Assembly: GCA_965249035.1 (NCBI GenBank)
Contig: CBDFKV010000006.1
Span: 372,001 to 436,000 of the forward strand
Direction: 5' to 3'
Source of the DNA: CBDFKV01 sp965249035
Lineage (GTDB): Bacteria > Pseudomonadota > Gammaproteobacteria > Arenicellales > Poriferihabitantaceae
Length of the DNA: 64,000 nt
In this document: piece by piece, positions 9,431 to 17,518 of the stretch
Numbering within the stretch: position 1 is the first letter of the stretch
Layout: the number at the start of each line of letters is the position of its first letter
The notes under the pieces: model-generated
Seen by the model: the letters and a program-made list of their open reading frames with translations, nothing else
Told to the model about the DNA's origin: nothing
Databases searched by the model: none
Program-made: the position numbers and the translations under genes

Positions 9431-10237
9431 ATGCCTGAACCCATAGCCGGGCTAATCACCGCTGCTAAGGTTCACCCCGAATGGCAGCCGATTCTGGAAA
9501 CCGCACTCGGCAAGATGGACACCAATTATTTGGCATCCTTGCTTGCAGATAACAGCTGGCTTCCCGGCCAGCAGAATTTGCTCGCCGCCTTTCGGCGTGA
9601 CCTTCAAGGTACACGGTATATTCTATTTGGTGAATCACCCTACCCGCGTTCAGAGTCAGCCAACGGTATTGCATTTTATGATGCAGCAGTTGGTAGTTTG
9701 TGGTCGGATTCAGGCTTATCGAAAGCGGTTAATCGTGCTACTTCCTTAAGAAACCTGATCAAAACACTATTGTTGTCCGAAGGTTTACTGAAGCCCGACA
9801 GCGCTGGCAAGATATCTCAAGAAAGTATCGCCGAGATCGACAAATCTAATCTAATAAACAACATCTATCAATTATTTCAACAATTTGAAATAAAAGGATT
9901 TTTAATGTTGAATGCCAGCCCGGTGTTGCACCTCAACCGTAAACCTCAAGTAGAGGCACGCTATTGGCAGCCTTTTATTCAATGCTTGCTACACGAGCTG
10001 CCAAAATACACCAAGCCAGCACCCACTTTGGTGCTGTGGGGCAAAGTAGCAACAACAATAGAACACATTCCTGCAAGTACTGCTTTTCCGCAATTAACCG
10101 CCGAACACCCTTACAATATCTCATTCATCCACAACCCCGAGATGCAACACTTATTCCAATCTCTGCAGCTACTAAAATCGTATCGACTTACACGTGGAAA
10201 TGCCGCGCATGCCGAAAGTATCGCCTACGATTGCTGA
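9431..10237 (+). CDS. Uracil-DNA-glycosylase-fold protein, divergent
   Basis: About 268 residues. A GESPYPR segment stands where family-1 uracil-DNA glycosylases have the water-activating GQDPYP loop, followed by ANGIAFYDAAVG (compare AxGLxFS). Further on are LMLNASPVLHL (compare LLLNTVLTV) and LVLWGKVA (compare LLWG). The normal HPSP leucine loop is not obvious; SFIHNPEMQHL may take its place. This suggests a UDG-superfamily protein with altered catalytic loops. The ATG at 9431 is chosen over GTG at 9422. It follows gshA by 24 bp and may be co-transcribed. Confidence 0.55.
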   Translation: MPEPIAGLITAAKVHPEWQPILETALGKMDTNYLASLLADNSWLPGQQNLLAAFRRDLQGTRYILFGESPYPRSESANGIAFYDAAVGSLWSDSGLSKAVNRATSLRNLIKTLLLSEGLLKPDSAGKISQESIAEIDKSNLINNIYQLFQQFEIKGFLMLNASPVLHLNRKPQVEARYWQPFIQCLLHELPKYTKPAPTLVLWGKVATTIEHIPASTAFPQLTAEHPYNISFIHNPEMQHLFQSLQLLKSYRLTRGNAAHAESIAYDC

Positions 10238-10345
10238 TCTTGCGGGCAGTAAGGAAATAGTAATGGCACATTTTGCTGGAGCGATCCAACTTTGAAGCTT
10301 AGATCGATCAATCACCTGATTAAAAGCAACTATTTCTCAAGGAGA

Positions 10346-11068
10346 TTAAGCTGGTTTAGCACTTCCTTGTTTGCGATACGCCGAAGAACGTCGATCACCG
10401 CCTTTGGGTAGTGGCGCGACAGGCCGCTTAAGTTGTGCCTGAATCCTTGCTCTAAAATGATCGTCGCCCAGCACCCAGGACTTATTGGTCATTTCTCTGA
10501 TTTCTCGTAGCGTCTTGATCGGAATATGGGCATTGAACAAAGCGCGATAATTGTCAGATCTTTGCTCAGTGTTGCTGCCCAGTTCACTATACAGCGTGTG
10601 CGCCGTTATGAATGAACAAGGTTCACCCAACGCATTACACCTGAAACTCGACCACGGATATTCACCTGGATGATCAACCATCTCAGCGCGAACGGGGTTG
10701 CACTCAATATAGCGATAACAAACCAAGGCGTAGGTATCACAGTCGATCAATGTTGCTTTGTATCGGCCTTCCCAAAGCGTGCCTGTACGTTGATATTTGA
10801 AGTTGAAATACTGGACATAACCGCGGCCAATGGACTGAATCGCTTTGGATAAGCTGCCCTCAGCCTGAGGCGTAATCAGTAAATGCACATGGTTGGTCAT
10901 CAACACATAAGCGTGTAGCTCGCAGGGATATTTCTTAATCGCTTTTTCAAGCAGCTCCAAATACTGGTGATAGTCATCATCAGCAATGAAAATGGGCTCA
11001 CGATTATTGCCGCGAATAATGACATGTTGTGGCTGACCGGGTAGGTTGTATCGAGGTTGTCGGGCCAC
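10346..11068 (-). CDS. REP-associated tyrosine transposase (RAYT), Y1 family
   Basis: A 240-residue IS200-like single-strand transposase. The N-terminus GQPQHVIIRGNNREPIF, the HUH motif TNHVHLLITP, LWEGRYKA and the tyrosine region YIECNPVRAEMV with YPWSSF are diagnostic of RAYTs. The start is GTG (11066-11068) and lies directly beside a palindromic repeat at 11109-11137. RAYTs are domesticated relatives of IS200/IS605 transposases that act on REP palindromes. Confidence 0.9.
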   Translation of the reverse strand: MARQPRYNLPGQPQHVIIRGNNREPIFIADDDYHQYLELLEKAIKKYPCELHAYVLMTNHVHLLITPQAEGSLSKAIQSIGRGYVQYFNFKYQRTGTLWEGRYKATLIDCDTYALVCYRYIECNPVRAEMVDHPGEYPWSSFRCNALGEPCSFITAHTLYSELGSNTEQRSDNYRALFNAHIPIKTLREIREMTNKSWVLGDDHFRARIQAQLKRPVAPLPKGGDRRSSAYRKQGSAKPA

Positions 11069-11108
11069 AGTGTTTAGCTGATTGTTGGAGTCAGGACATG
11101 CTAGCGAA

Positions 11109-11137
11109 GTCAGTCGATAAAATCAATCGAGTCTGAC
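11109..11137. repeat. REP-like palindrome, copy 1
   Basis: Imperfect inverted repeat: GTCAGTCGAT, 7-nt spacer, then ATCGAGTCTGAC. The same sequence recurs at 12402-12436 with one spacer change, and one arm recurs at 13210-13228. On the minus strand, similarity between copies 1 and 2 continues for about 25 more bases (GCTAG, then CTGACTCCAA), giving a dispersed repeat of roughly 60 bp that precedes each RAYT gene. Confidence 0.8.
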
Positions 11138-11527
11138 CCCATTGGTTTTCTTTTTGGGATTAGGATTAGAATTATTGATGAGTTCTAGTTCTTGCATCCC
11201 ACTTTCCATTTTTTCATAAATTTTAGATTTTTCTATATGTTCATTAATAAGGGGCATATATTTCTCTTTAATGTTATTGTCTTTAAATAAAATACCTCCA
11301 AAATCATTGAATATCTCATTTATAAATATTGAGTTTTCATCTGCAAGTGAAAATATAAATATTGTTTTCAATAAAAATTTATTTACTCTTTCTTTTTCAT
11401 TCTTATAATTCTTTAATTTTATTTTATATATCCACCTCCAAATATCTTTTTCATCTGTTTTTGAGAAAAAGTACTCAGGGTAATGCCGAGCAAATAAAGT
11501 CAGTATCTTTAGTTTTTGTAGTGTCAT
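11123..11527 (-). CDS. Hypothetical AT-rich orphan protein
   Basis: I do not recognise this 134-residue protein. It is Lys/Asn/Ile-rich (KIKLKNYKNEKERVNKFLL), far more AT-rich than its neighbours, and lacks a signal peptide or membrane segment. Its stop codon lies inside the palindromic repeat: the last residues TNGVRLD are encoded by repeat sequence. Base composition and position suggest a recently acquired cassette in the RAYT island. It could also be the truncated end of a longer gene. Confidence 0.45.
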   Translation of the reverse strand: MTLQKLKILTLFARHYPEYFFSKTDEKDIWRWIYKIKLKNYKNEKERVNKFLLKTIFIFSLADENSIFINEIFNDFGGILFKDNNIKEKYMPLINEHIEKSKIYEKMESGMQELELINNSNPNPKKKTNGVRLD

Positions 11528-11620
11528 CTCAGTAGTTCTATATGCATGGTAGAGGGCATGGGTCAGAATTTGTAGGCATCACCGGCGCAGAGGAACCTAA
11601 ACCATCAAATAGATCAATGA

Positions 11621-11650
11621 GAATTCCGGAGAATTCCGGGGAATTCCGGG
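11621..11650. repeat. Tandem 10-mer GAATTCCGGR, three copies
   Basis: Three head-to-tail copies (GAATTCCGGA, GAATTCCGGG, GAATTCCGGG) lead straight into the inverted repeat at the 3' side of the second RAYT gene. This resembles slippage or serial insertion at the element end. Confidence 0.8.
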
Positions 11651-11667
11651 GACACAATACTTAATTA
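11648..11667 (+). repeat. 20-bp inverted repeat, left copy (second RAYT)
   Basis: GGGGACACAATACTTAATTA. Its exact reverse complement is at 12348-12367. The pair brackets the second RAYT gene; this copy contains the gene's stop codon (11661-11663). Confidence 0.85.
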
Positions 11668-12332
11668 CCACGATCTACCTTCGGCCCGGGCCTCTTCTTT
11701 TTCAGATCACGACCTAAACAACGTCCAACATGCTCAACAAATCCCACTGTGCCGAGTGGTCTGCCTGTGCGCTCATGTTGCATCAAAAGTTTATCATCCT
11801 GCTCAAGCGCGTCGCCTAGATAGGCTCGCCAATCACCCAAGTCCACAAATCGCTTTTCATAACCCGTGCTGACCAATCCACTAGGGTCAACACCGGCCAA
11901 ATGCGCATGCACGCTACTCCATCGATAATCCCAGGCCTGCTTCACCATCCCAGCTTTAACCGGGTTAAGCTCTACATACGCCAGCGTGTTAAGCAACCAG
12001 TGCTCATTCAGAACATACGAACTGAAACGACCTTGCCATAAATACCCCGTCCAGCCTTCACGAAAATTAATTCTACGGGTATAACGTCGGTGGACTTCAC
12101 CCACCGCTCGGCTCAAATTGGATGTCTTGCTTGGCACCAATACCAGGTGAACATGGTTGGTCATCAGACAATACGCTAGCACCTCTATCCCTTCCTCTGC
12201 GCACCATTGTTTGAGCAAAGACAGATATGCCTGATAATCGCCTTCGTTAAAGAATACGTCTTGGCGACGATTACCCCGTTGAACAATATGGTGAGGATAT
12301 TCGGGTAAAACGATTCGTGCGAGTCTTGGCAT
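11661..12332 (-). CDS. REP-associated tyrosine transposase (RAYT), Y1 family
   Basis: A second RAYT, 223 residues and clearly different from the one at 10346-11068. It has PHHIVQRGNRRQDVFF, the HUH motif TNHVHLVLVP, YLWQGRFSSYVL and the tyrosine segment YVELNPVKAGMV with YRWSSV. A perfect 20-bp inverted repeat flanks it, so unlike typical single-copy RAYTs it looks like a compact transposable unit of about 720 bp (11648-12367). Confidence 0.9.
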   Translation of the reverse strand: MPRLARIVLPEYPHHIVQRGNRRQDVFFNEGDYQAYLSLLKQWCAEEGIEVLAYCLMTNHVHLVLVPSKTSNLSRAVGEVHRRYTRRINFREGWTGYLWQGRFSSYVLNEHWLLNTLAYVELNPVKAGMVKQAWDYRWSSVHAHLAGVDPSGLVSTGYEKRFVDLGDWRAYLGDALEQDDKLLMQHERTGRPLGTVGFVEHVGRCLGRDLKKKRPGPKVDRGN

Positions 12333-12347
12333 CAGTCGAGTATAACA

Positions 12348-12367
12348 TAATTAAGTATTGTGTCCCC
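12348..12367 (-). repeat. 20-bp inverted repeat, right copy (second RAYT)
   Basis: TAATTAAGTATTGTGTCCCC, the exact reverse complement of 11648-11667. It lies 15 bp upstream of the RAYT start codon. Confidence 0.85.
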
Positions 12368-12401
12368 CGAACTGTGATAATTGGAGTCAGCTCATACTAG
12401 C

Positions 12402-12436
12402 AGGGTCAGTCGATCAAATCAATCGAGTCTGACCCT
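12402..12436. repeat. REP-like palindrome, copy 2
   Basis: AGGGTCAG-TCGAT, spacer CAAATCA, ATCGA-GT-CTGACCCT. The arms are longer than in copy 1 because AGGG/CCCT also pairs. The right half, ATCAATCGAGTCTGACCCT (12418-12436), is repeated in inverse orientation at 13210-13228. Confidence 0.85.
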
Positions 12437-12980
12437 ATTGGTTTACCCTATTGGTTTCATTGGTTTCAAAAGGAAATACAAAGGGTAACAATATTTTATC
12501 CTCGCTTTCATAAAATTTACGCCAGCTTTCACCAACTTTACCTGCAAACTCAGTTTCTTTTTGACTGGCAAGAGCAACAGCATCACCCCTACCTGAGTAC
12601 TTGCTTAAGTTAGCAACCCGAACTAATAAACAAGCTGTTAGCCCTGTACTCCATTCTTCGTCACTCATTTCGTTCAAATCAAGGAAATACGGCACTCTCA
12701 AAATCAGCACTTTTTTTTGGCATATATAATTAACATTCATCCGATAATTCCTTAAGACTATTATTTCTTTAATTGCTCCTTCAAGATCGCTCAAGGTAGA
12801 TTTGCTAATCTTACGAATAACATCGATTGATTTTGCTAGATGATCCGCAATTTCTCTTTCTTCCGTATCTTGAGATTGCGAAGTTTTAATACTAATCTTA
12901 CCCACAAGATTAATCTGTGATAAAGAAGTATTCACAGCTATTTTTAATAGTCGCTCGATGGTGGATTTAACTATTGACAT
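12435..12980 (-). CDS. Hypothetical protein in RAYT island
   Basis: A 181-residue protein I cannot assign. It looks soluble, with a helical charged N-terminal half (EEREIADHLAKSIDVIRKI) and WSTGLTACLLVRVANLSKYSG later. The C-terminus (TNETNRVNQ) ends at the palindromic repeat. An 11-bp gap separates it from the upstream fragment at 12992-13204, suggesting a former two-gene unit. The pair is bracketed by a perfect 19-bp inverted repeat (12418-12436 and 13210-13228). Confidence 0.5.
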   Translation of the reverse strand: MSIVKSTIERLLKIAVNTSLSQINLVGKISIKTSQSQDTEEREIADHLAKSIDVIRKISKSTLSDLEGAIKEIIVLRNYRMNVNYICQKKVLILRVPYFLDLNEMSDEEWSTGLTACLLVRVANLSKYSGRGDAVALASQKETEFAGKVGESWRKFYESEDKILLPFVFPFETNETNRVNQ

Positions 12981-12991
12981 TAAGATGGGCT

Positions 12992-13204
12992 CTAATCAAC
13001 TGGACGAGAAATTGTGGTTGGTTGACGAACGGAAGGCTCCATATAATAAGGCTCAATACTGGTGCGATCAACCGTAAATGCCTCCCATAACCGAATTAAT
13101 TGCACTGGATACTTAATGATCAAATTTGCAACTCCACGCCCAATAATGGCGCTTGAAACAGCAGTTCCACCAACCACAAGAGGCTCTAAAGCCTCTCTAC
13201 AATT
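12992..13204 (-). pseudogene. 5'-truncated hypothetical gene fragment
   Basis: The frame is open from 13204 to the stop at 12992 and is closed upstream by a TGA next to the repeat arm at 13210. No convincing start is present apart from a GTG at 13177. The residues (LVVGGTAVSSAIIGRGVANL, then YPVQLIRLWEAF) resemble the C-terminal part of a small membrane-associated protein. It is probably the remaining 3' end of a gene cut at the repeat junction; identity unknown. Confidence 0.4.
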
Positions 13205-13209
13205 TCAAT

Positions 13210-13228
13210 AGGGTCAGACTCGATTGAT
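13210..13228. repeat. Single arm of the REP-like palindrome
   Basis: AGGGTCAGACTCGATTGAT, the exact reverse complement of 12418-12436. No second arm follows, so this is a half-palindrome forming the right border of an 811-bp segment. Confidence 0.85.
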
Positions 13229-13301
13229 ATTCATCCACGCACTGCATACCCCCGATGACACTAGAGATGATTGTACATCAGGGGCGGGAAGCTAGTCCAG
13301 T

Positions 13302-14185
13302 TCAGGCCGTGATCGTGTCGAGTGCCTGCTGATATTTATCGGCAGTGTGGTTAATGACCTCATCGGGTAGTTTCGGCCCGGGTGCGGTTTTATCCCAGTT
13401 CAGTGTTTCGAGGTGGTCGCGGACAAACTGCTTGTCGAAGCTTGGCGGACTGGTACCGGTGGCATATTTCTCCGTAGGCCAGAAGCGGGATGAATCCGGG
13501 GTCAGTACTTCATCAAGTAAATACAACTTACCGTCATCGTCGAGTCCGAACTCGAATTTGGTATCGGCAATAATGATGCCTTTGGTGCGGGCATATTCAG
13601 AACCGTGCAGATAAATCTGAATACTCAGATCACGCACTTTCTCAGCCAGTTTAGTGCCGATCATGTCGCACATGGTGGCGAAATCGATTTCTCATCGTGA
13701 TCACCGACCGCTGCCTTGGTGGCGGGTGTAAAGATGGGTTCCGGTAATTGTGCAGCCATTTCCAGATCGGCAGGTAATTCGATGCCGCAAACAGCCCCGG
13801 TCGTCTGATAATCTTTCCAGCCAGAACCAATCAGGTAGCCGCGCACAACGGCTTCAACCGGTAACGGTTGTAAACGTTTGACTACGATGGCGCGTTCGCC
13901 TATTTCGGCACGTTCCACCGGTTTAGTGATAACCGTTGTGAGGTCCAGATCGCTAAGGTGATTCGGTACGATACTAACGGTGCGGTCAAACCAGAAATTT
14001 GACAGCTTAGTCAGCACAGCGCCTTTACCGGGAATCGGGTCAGGCAGAATGACGTCGAAGGCAGACAGGCGATCAGTGGTGACGATGAGTAAATGCTCAT
14101 CATCCACGGAATAAATATCCCTGACTTTGCCCTGATTGATTTTTTCCAGACCAGATAAATTTGATTCGTAAAGTGCGCTGCTCAT
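13302..14185 (-). pseudogene. purC: Phosphoribosylaminoimidazole-succinocarboxamide synthase, frameshifted
   Basis: SAICAR synthase, which joins aspartate to CAIR in purine synthesis. The 5' part (14185 to about 13690) reads YESNLSGLEKINQGKVRDIY, DRLSAFDVILPDPIPGKG, VRGYLIGSGWKDY and TPATKAAVGDHDEK. The 3' part resumes in another frame as DFATMCDMIGTKLAEKVRD, then DTKFEFGLD and LDEVLTPDSSRFW. One base is missing at the AAA run (plus-strand ttt, 13688-13690); restoring it gives GDHDEKIDFATMCDMIG and a full protein of about 294 residues. Both halves are otherwise well conserved, so a sequencing indel is as likely as a real mutation. Confidence 0.85.
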
Positions 14186-14313
14186 AATAGATAGATTCGT
14201 TTTTAAGTTGTTTCTATTATTCGGCCCAAGAATCGTTGCTCAAGGGCCGGTACAGTAAACAGCATATTTTAGCCTTAAAATTAAAGGGATTAGCTACTAA
14301 GCAGTAGTCACAA

Positions 14314-15429
14314 CTAGTCCGATAACTCCACCGCGCGAAGATCAATAACTGCCTCCTCTGGGCTGACAGTATTAACATAAAACCCTGACCCGAGTTCAAA
14401 GCCGGTTGGAATACTGGTGCGTGGGGTAATCTCTAAATGCCAGTGATAACTGCCTTCGTGCGCATCAAAGCGCCCCATATGCGGCAAGGTATGAATAAAA
14501 TAATTGTACTGCACATTTCCCAGCACTGCATTCAGCCGCGCCATGGTGCGTTTCAGCACGCTGGAAAAGTCGGCTAAATCTTCCGGTGTTGCGTGCAAAA
14601 AATCGGCGCTATGGTCGAGCGGCAATATATGCACTTCCCATTCAAAGCGGCTAGCAAACGGCTTGATCGCAACAAATCGCTCACCACGCTCAACGATATA
14701 CTGGCCCACGTCAATCTTGCGACGCACTTCACCCGAGCTTCGGTCGTAAATCGTTGCTTCAAACGACAGCGCTTCGTCAATCAGACTACAAAAAACGCAC
14801 TGCCCCCGTTTATTATAAAACTCGTGACTATTGGTCACTTCTAGATAGACGTTTTCTGGCACTACCGGTGTGGCAATTAACTGGCTGTGCGTGTGCGGAA
14901 TACTGCTGCCGGCGGCGATACCATAATTTTTAAAAATCAGCACATATTTCAGTCGATCATCACGGTTATACAGCGTTTGCATCCGTGTTTGATAGGCACC
15001 GAACAACATTGCCAGATGGGCTGGCGACATTTCATGCAAAGCAATCCCATGGTTAGCATGGTCGATAATTACTTCGTGGCGGCCATAGCCTTCAATCGTT
15101 TGTTGCAGCCCAAAGCTATAGCTCTGGTCATTTTGATCATCGCCCAATACTGGATAGAGGTTTTCAACGATACGTACCGCCCAATCTTCATCCTTGCCTT
15201 CTGGCCAAGTGCGAATCGCGGGCGGGGTTTTGTATTCATTACCCCGACAAAACGGACAATTCTCGGCGTGCTCACGCGTATCTCGCTCAATCGCTTCTTC
15301 AGCGTTTTTCGGTCGCATTCCGCGCGCAGTCGCGATCAACACCGATTCTGATGGAACGATGGGGTCAATCCTGATTTCTCTAATGACGTTATCCCCTGAA
15401 ACCGGGGTGGGCGCTTTGGCTTGTTTCAT
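14314..15429 (-). CDS. Galactose-1-phosphate uridylyltransferase-like protein
   Basis: A 371-residue member of the GalT branch of the HIT superfamily. Two zinc-type cysteine pairs (ENCPFCRGNE near residue 58 and GQCVFCSLIDE near 210) are present. The active-site region is GIAAGSSIPHTHSQLIATP, with HTHSQ in place of the canonical HPHxQ. A second HIT-like motif, SYHWHLEITPR, lies near the C-terminus. It should transfer a nucleotidyl group between sugar phosphates. No galK, galE or galM is nearby, so the physiological substrate is open; ADP-glucose phosphorylase-like activity is an alternative. Confidence 0.75.
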   Translation of the reverse strand: MKQAKAPTPVSGDNVIREIRIDPIVPSESVLIATARGMRPKNAEEAIERDTREHAENCPFCRGNEYKTPPAIRTWPEGKDEDWAVRIVENLYPVLGDDQNDQSYSFGLQQTIEGYGRHEVIIDHANHGIALHEMSPAHLAMLFGAYQTRMQTLYNRDDRLKYVLIFKNYGIAAGSSIPHTHSQLIATPVVPENVYLEVTNSHEFYNKRGQCVFCSLIDEALSFEATIYDRSSGEVRRKIDVGQYIVERGERFVAIKPFASRFEWEVHILPLDHSADFLHATPEDLADFSSVLKRTMARLNAVLGNVQYNYFIHTLPHMGRFDAHEGSYHWHLEITPRTSIPTGFELGSGFYVNTVSPEEAVIDLRAVELSD

Positions 15430-15748
15430 CAGCTACTCCGCTATGACAGGCGGCTATTAGACGCCTTGTCGCCAGGTAGCGCGAGCTAAAAGTTTTAATG
15501 CACCAAGAAGTTACGATTGGCAGTTTCGCGGCGCTATCTATCTGCGCTATCTATCTGAAGGCATTGCTAAAGAGCCGCATCAGATTCCTGCCCAATGGCT
15601 CTTGCACTTGCCTAAAATCAGTGCATTAATTTGATTCAGATTCAAGATAAGCATTCGTCGAACCCACCAATTATTGTGAATGCCATAAAAAATCGCGCTG
15701 GCTGTATCTATCCAGCGCGATTGCAAGCCAATGCAAAGCTTGATTAGC
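15430..15748. other. Intergenic region between xsc and galT-like gene
   Basis: No gene was found. It holds a perfect tandem duplication of the 13-mer GCGCTATCTATCT (15531-15556) and the xsc terminator listed separately. The remainder shows no clear structure. Confidence 0.6.
15687..15722 (-). terminator. Intrinsic terminator of xsc
   Basis: On the minus strand, AATCGCGCTGG, a 10-nt loop and CCAGCGCGATT form a perfect 11-bp stem followed by a run of T (plus-strand aaaaaa, 15687-15692). It starts 26 bp after the xsc stop codon. Confidence 0.9.
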
Positions 15749-17518
15749 TTATTGCTGCTTCATATCGCTAGCGTCAATCCCAGCAACAGCAACGGGCGTT
15801 TTCATTGCATCTCGACGGAACGGCTCACCCAGTTCCTGATTGAGGACCACTTCAATGAAGGTGGTAACATTATCATCCATCTGCGCTGCGACCGCCGTAT
15901 TAAGCGCGGCTGTGAGATGCTCTGCCGTTTGTACCTGGACGCCTTTGGCACCACACGCCTCTGCAATCTTGGCGTATTCAACGTCAAGGTCAAGCTCTGT
16001 GCCAACAAAGTTGTCGTTATACCAGAGCGTTGTATTACGCTTCTCCGCGCCCCATTGATAATTGCGAAAGATGACCATGGTAATGGCTGGCCAATCATCA
16101 CGACCACAAGAGGTCATCTCATTCATTGAAATACCGAATGCACCATCACCCGCGAACCCAACTACCGGCACATCGGGTCGGCCAATTTTTGCACCAAGAA
16201 TAGCGGGGAACCCGTATCCACAGGGGCCGAATAATCCTGGGGCTAAGTATTTTCGGCCTTCTTCAAAACTTGGATAGGCGTTACCAATCGCGCAATTGTT
16301 ACCAATATCAGATGATATCGTTGCTTCTTTAGGCAGAGCTTCCATAATAGCGCGCCAGGCTTTTCTAGGAGATAAATGTTCTGGCTGACGATCACGACTA
16401 CGTTGATTCCAGGTGGTGCCCGGATCATCATCTTCATGATCCATCGTCACCAATTCCTTGGCCCAATCAGCTTTGGTTTTTTCAATGAGATTGAGACGAG
16501 ATTGGCGATTTTTATCACCAGCGGTGTCAGACAGCTGTAATAAAAGCTGCTCAGCAACTAGGCGGGCATCCCCTTGGATAGCGACATCGACCTTTTTGGT
16601 CAGACCAATGCGACTGGAATTAATATCCACCTGAATAATGCTCGCCTCTCTAGGCCAGTAGTCGATGCCGTAGCCTGGCAGCGTTGAAAATGGATTGAGA
16701 CGATTGCCCAATGCCAATACAACATCAGCTTTGGAAATTAACTCCATCGCAGCCTTTGAGCCGTTATAGCCAAGCGGGCCTGCGGCTAGCGGATGCGAGC
16801 CAGGGAAAGCATCGTTATGTTGATAGTTACAACACACCGTTGCTGATAACCGTTCTGCTAATGCTTTGGATGCCTCAATTGCATCAGCAAGAATGACGCC
16901 TGCACCGTTAAGGATGACCGGAAAATTGGCCTCAGATAACAATTTTGCTGCGGCAGCAATCGCAGCCGCTCCACCGGGCGAGCGCTCCAGCCTTACGATT
17001 TGCGGCAGCTCGATATCGACTACCTGGGTCCAAAAATCTCGGGGAACATTAATTTGTGCAGGAGCGGAACCACGCCATGCATTTTCAATCACCCGGTTGA
17101 GCACTTCGGCGATACGAGTCGGATCGCGCACCTCTTCCTGATAGCAGACCATGTCCTGAAATAGAGCCATCTGTTCAATTTCCTGAAAACCACCTTGGCC
17201 GATAGTCTTATTGGCTGCCTGCGGAGTGACCAACAACAAAGGGGTATGGTTCCAATAGGCCGTTTTTATCGGAGTTACCAAGTTGGTAATGCCGGGGCCA
17301 TTCTGAGAAATCACCATACTCATCTTGCCTGTTGCACGGGTAAAACCGTCAGCACTCATGCCCGCATTGCATTCATGGGCACAATCCCAAAATTTGATCC
17401 CTGCGGCAGGAAACAGATCTGAAATCGGCATCATAGCAGAGCCAATGATGCCAAATGATTGATCAATCCCGTGCATTTGTAGCACTTTGATGAACGCTTC
17501 TTCAGTGGTCATTTTCAT
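15749..17518 (-). CDS. xsc: Sulfoacetaldehyde acetyltransferase
   Basis: A thiamine-diphosphate enzyme converting sulfoacetaldehyde plus phosphate to acetyl phosphate and sulfite, the key step in degrading taurine, isethionate and other C2 sulfonates. The 589 residues show the Xsc start FGIIGSAMMPISDLFPAAGI, DGFTRATGKMSMVISQNGPG, HNDAFPGSHPLAAGPLGYNG and the TPP motif GDGAFGISMNEMTSCGRDDW ending in NYQWGAEKRNT. A strong terminator follows and an IclR-type regulator is divergent. No pta, tauXY or transport genes are adjacent, so upstream and downstream steps must be encoded elsewhere. Confidence 0.92.
   Translation of the reverse strand: MKMTTEEAFIKVLQMHGIDQSFGIIGSAMMPISDLFPAAGIKFWDCAHECNAGMSADGFTRATGKMSMVISQNGPGITNLVTPIKTAYWNHTPLLLVTPQAANKTIGQGGFQEIEQMALFQDMVCYQEEVRDPTRIAEVLNRVIENAWRGSAPAQINVPRDFWTQVVDIELPQIVRLERSPGGAAAIAAAAKLLSEANFPVILNGAGVILADAIEASKALAERLSATVCCNYQHNDAFPGSHPLAAGPLGYNGSKAAMELISKADVVLALGNRLNPFSTLPGYGIDYWPREASIIQVDINSSRIGLTKKVDVAIQGDARLVAEQLLLQLSDTAGDKNRQSRLNLIEKTKADWAKELVTMDHEDDDPGTTWNQRSRDRQPEHLSPRKAWRAIMEALPKEATISSDIGNNCAIGNAYPSFEEGRKYLAPGLFGPCGYGFPAILGAKIGRPDVPVVGFAGDGAFGISMNEMTSCGRDDWPAITMVIFRNYQWGAEKRNTTLWYNDNFVGTELDLDVEYAKIAEACGAKGVQVQTAEHLTAALNTAVAAQMDDNVTTFIEVVLNQELGEPFRRDAMKTPVAVAGIDASDMKQQ

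Noticed and set aside
12992..13177. Complete 61-residue gene starting at GTG 13177
   Set aside because: Coding-like sequence continues upstream of the GTG to a stop beside the repeat, so a truncated fragment is more likely.
13302..14185. Programmed frameshifting in purC, frdB or dxr
   Set aside because: None of the three sites has a recognised slippery heptamer with a downstream structure, and these families are not known to use recoding.
14887..15351. Plus-strand frame of 154 codons opposite the galT-like gene
   Set aside because: It lies wholly antisense to a well-conserved enzyme and shows no family features of its own.
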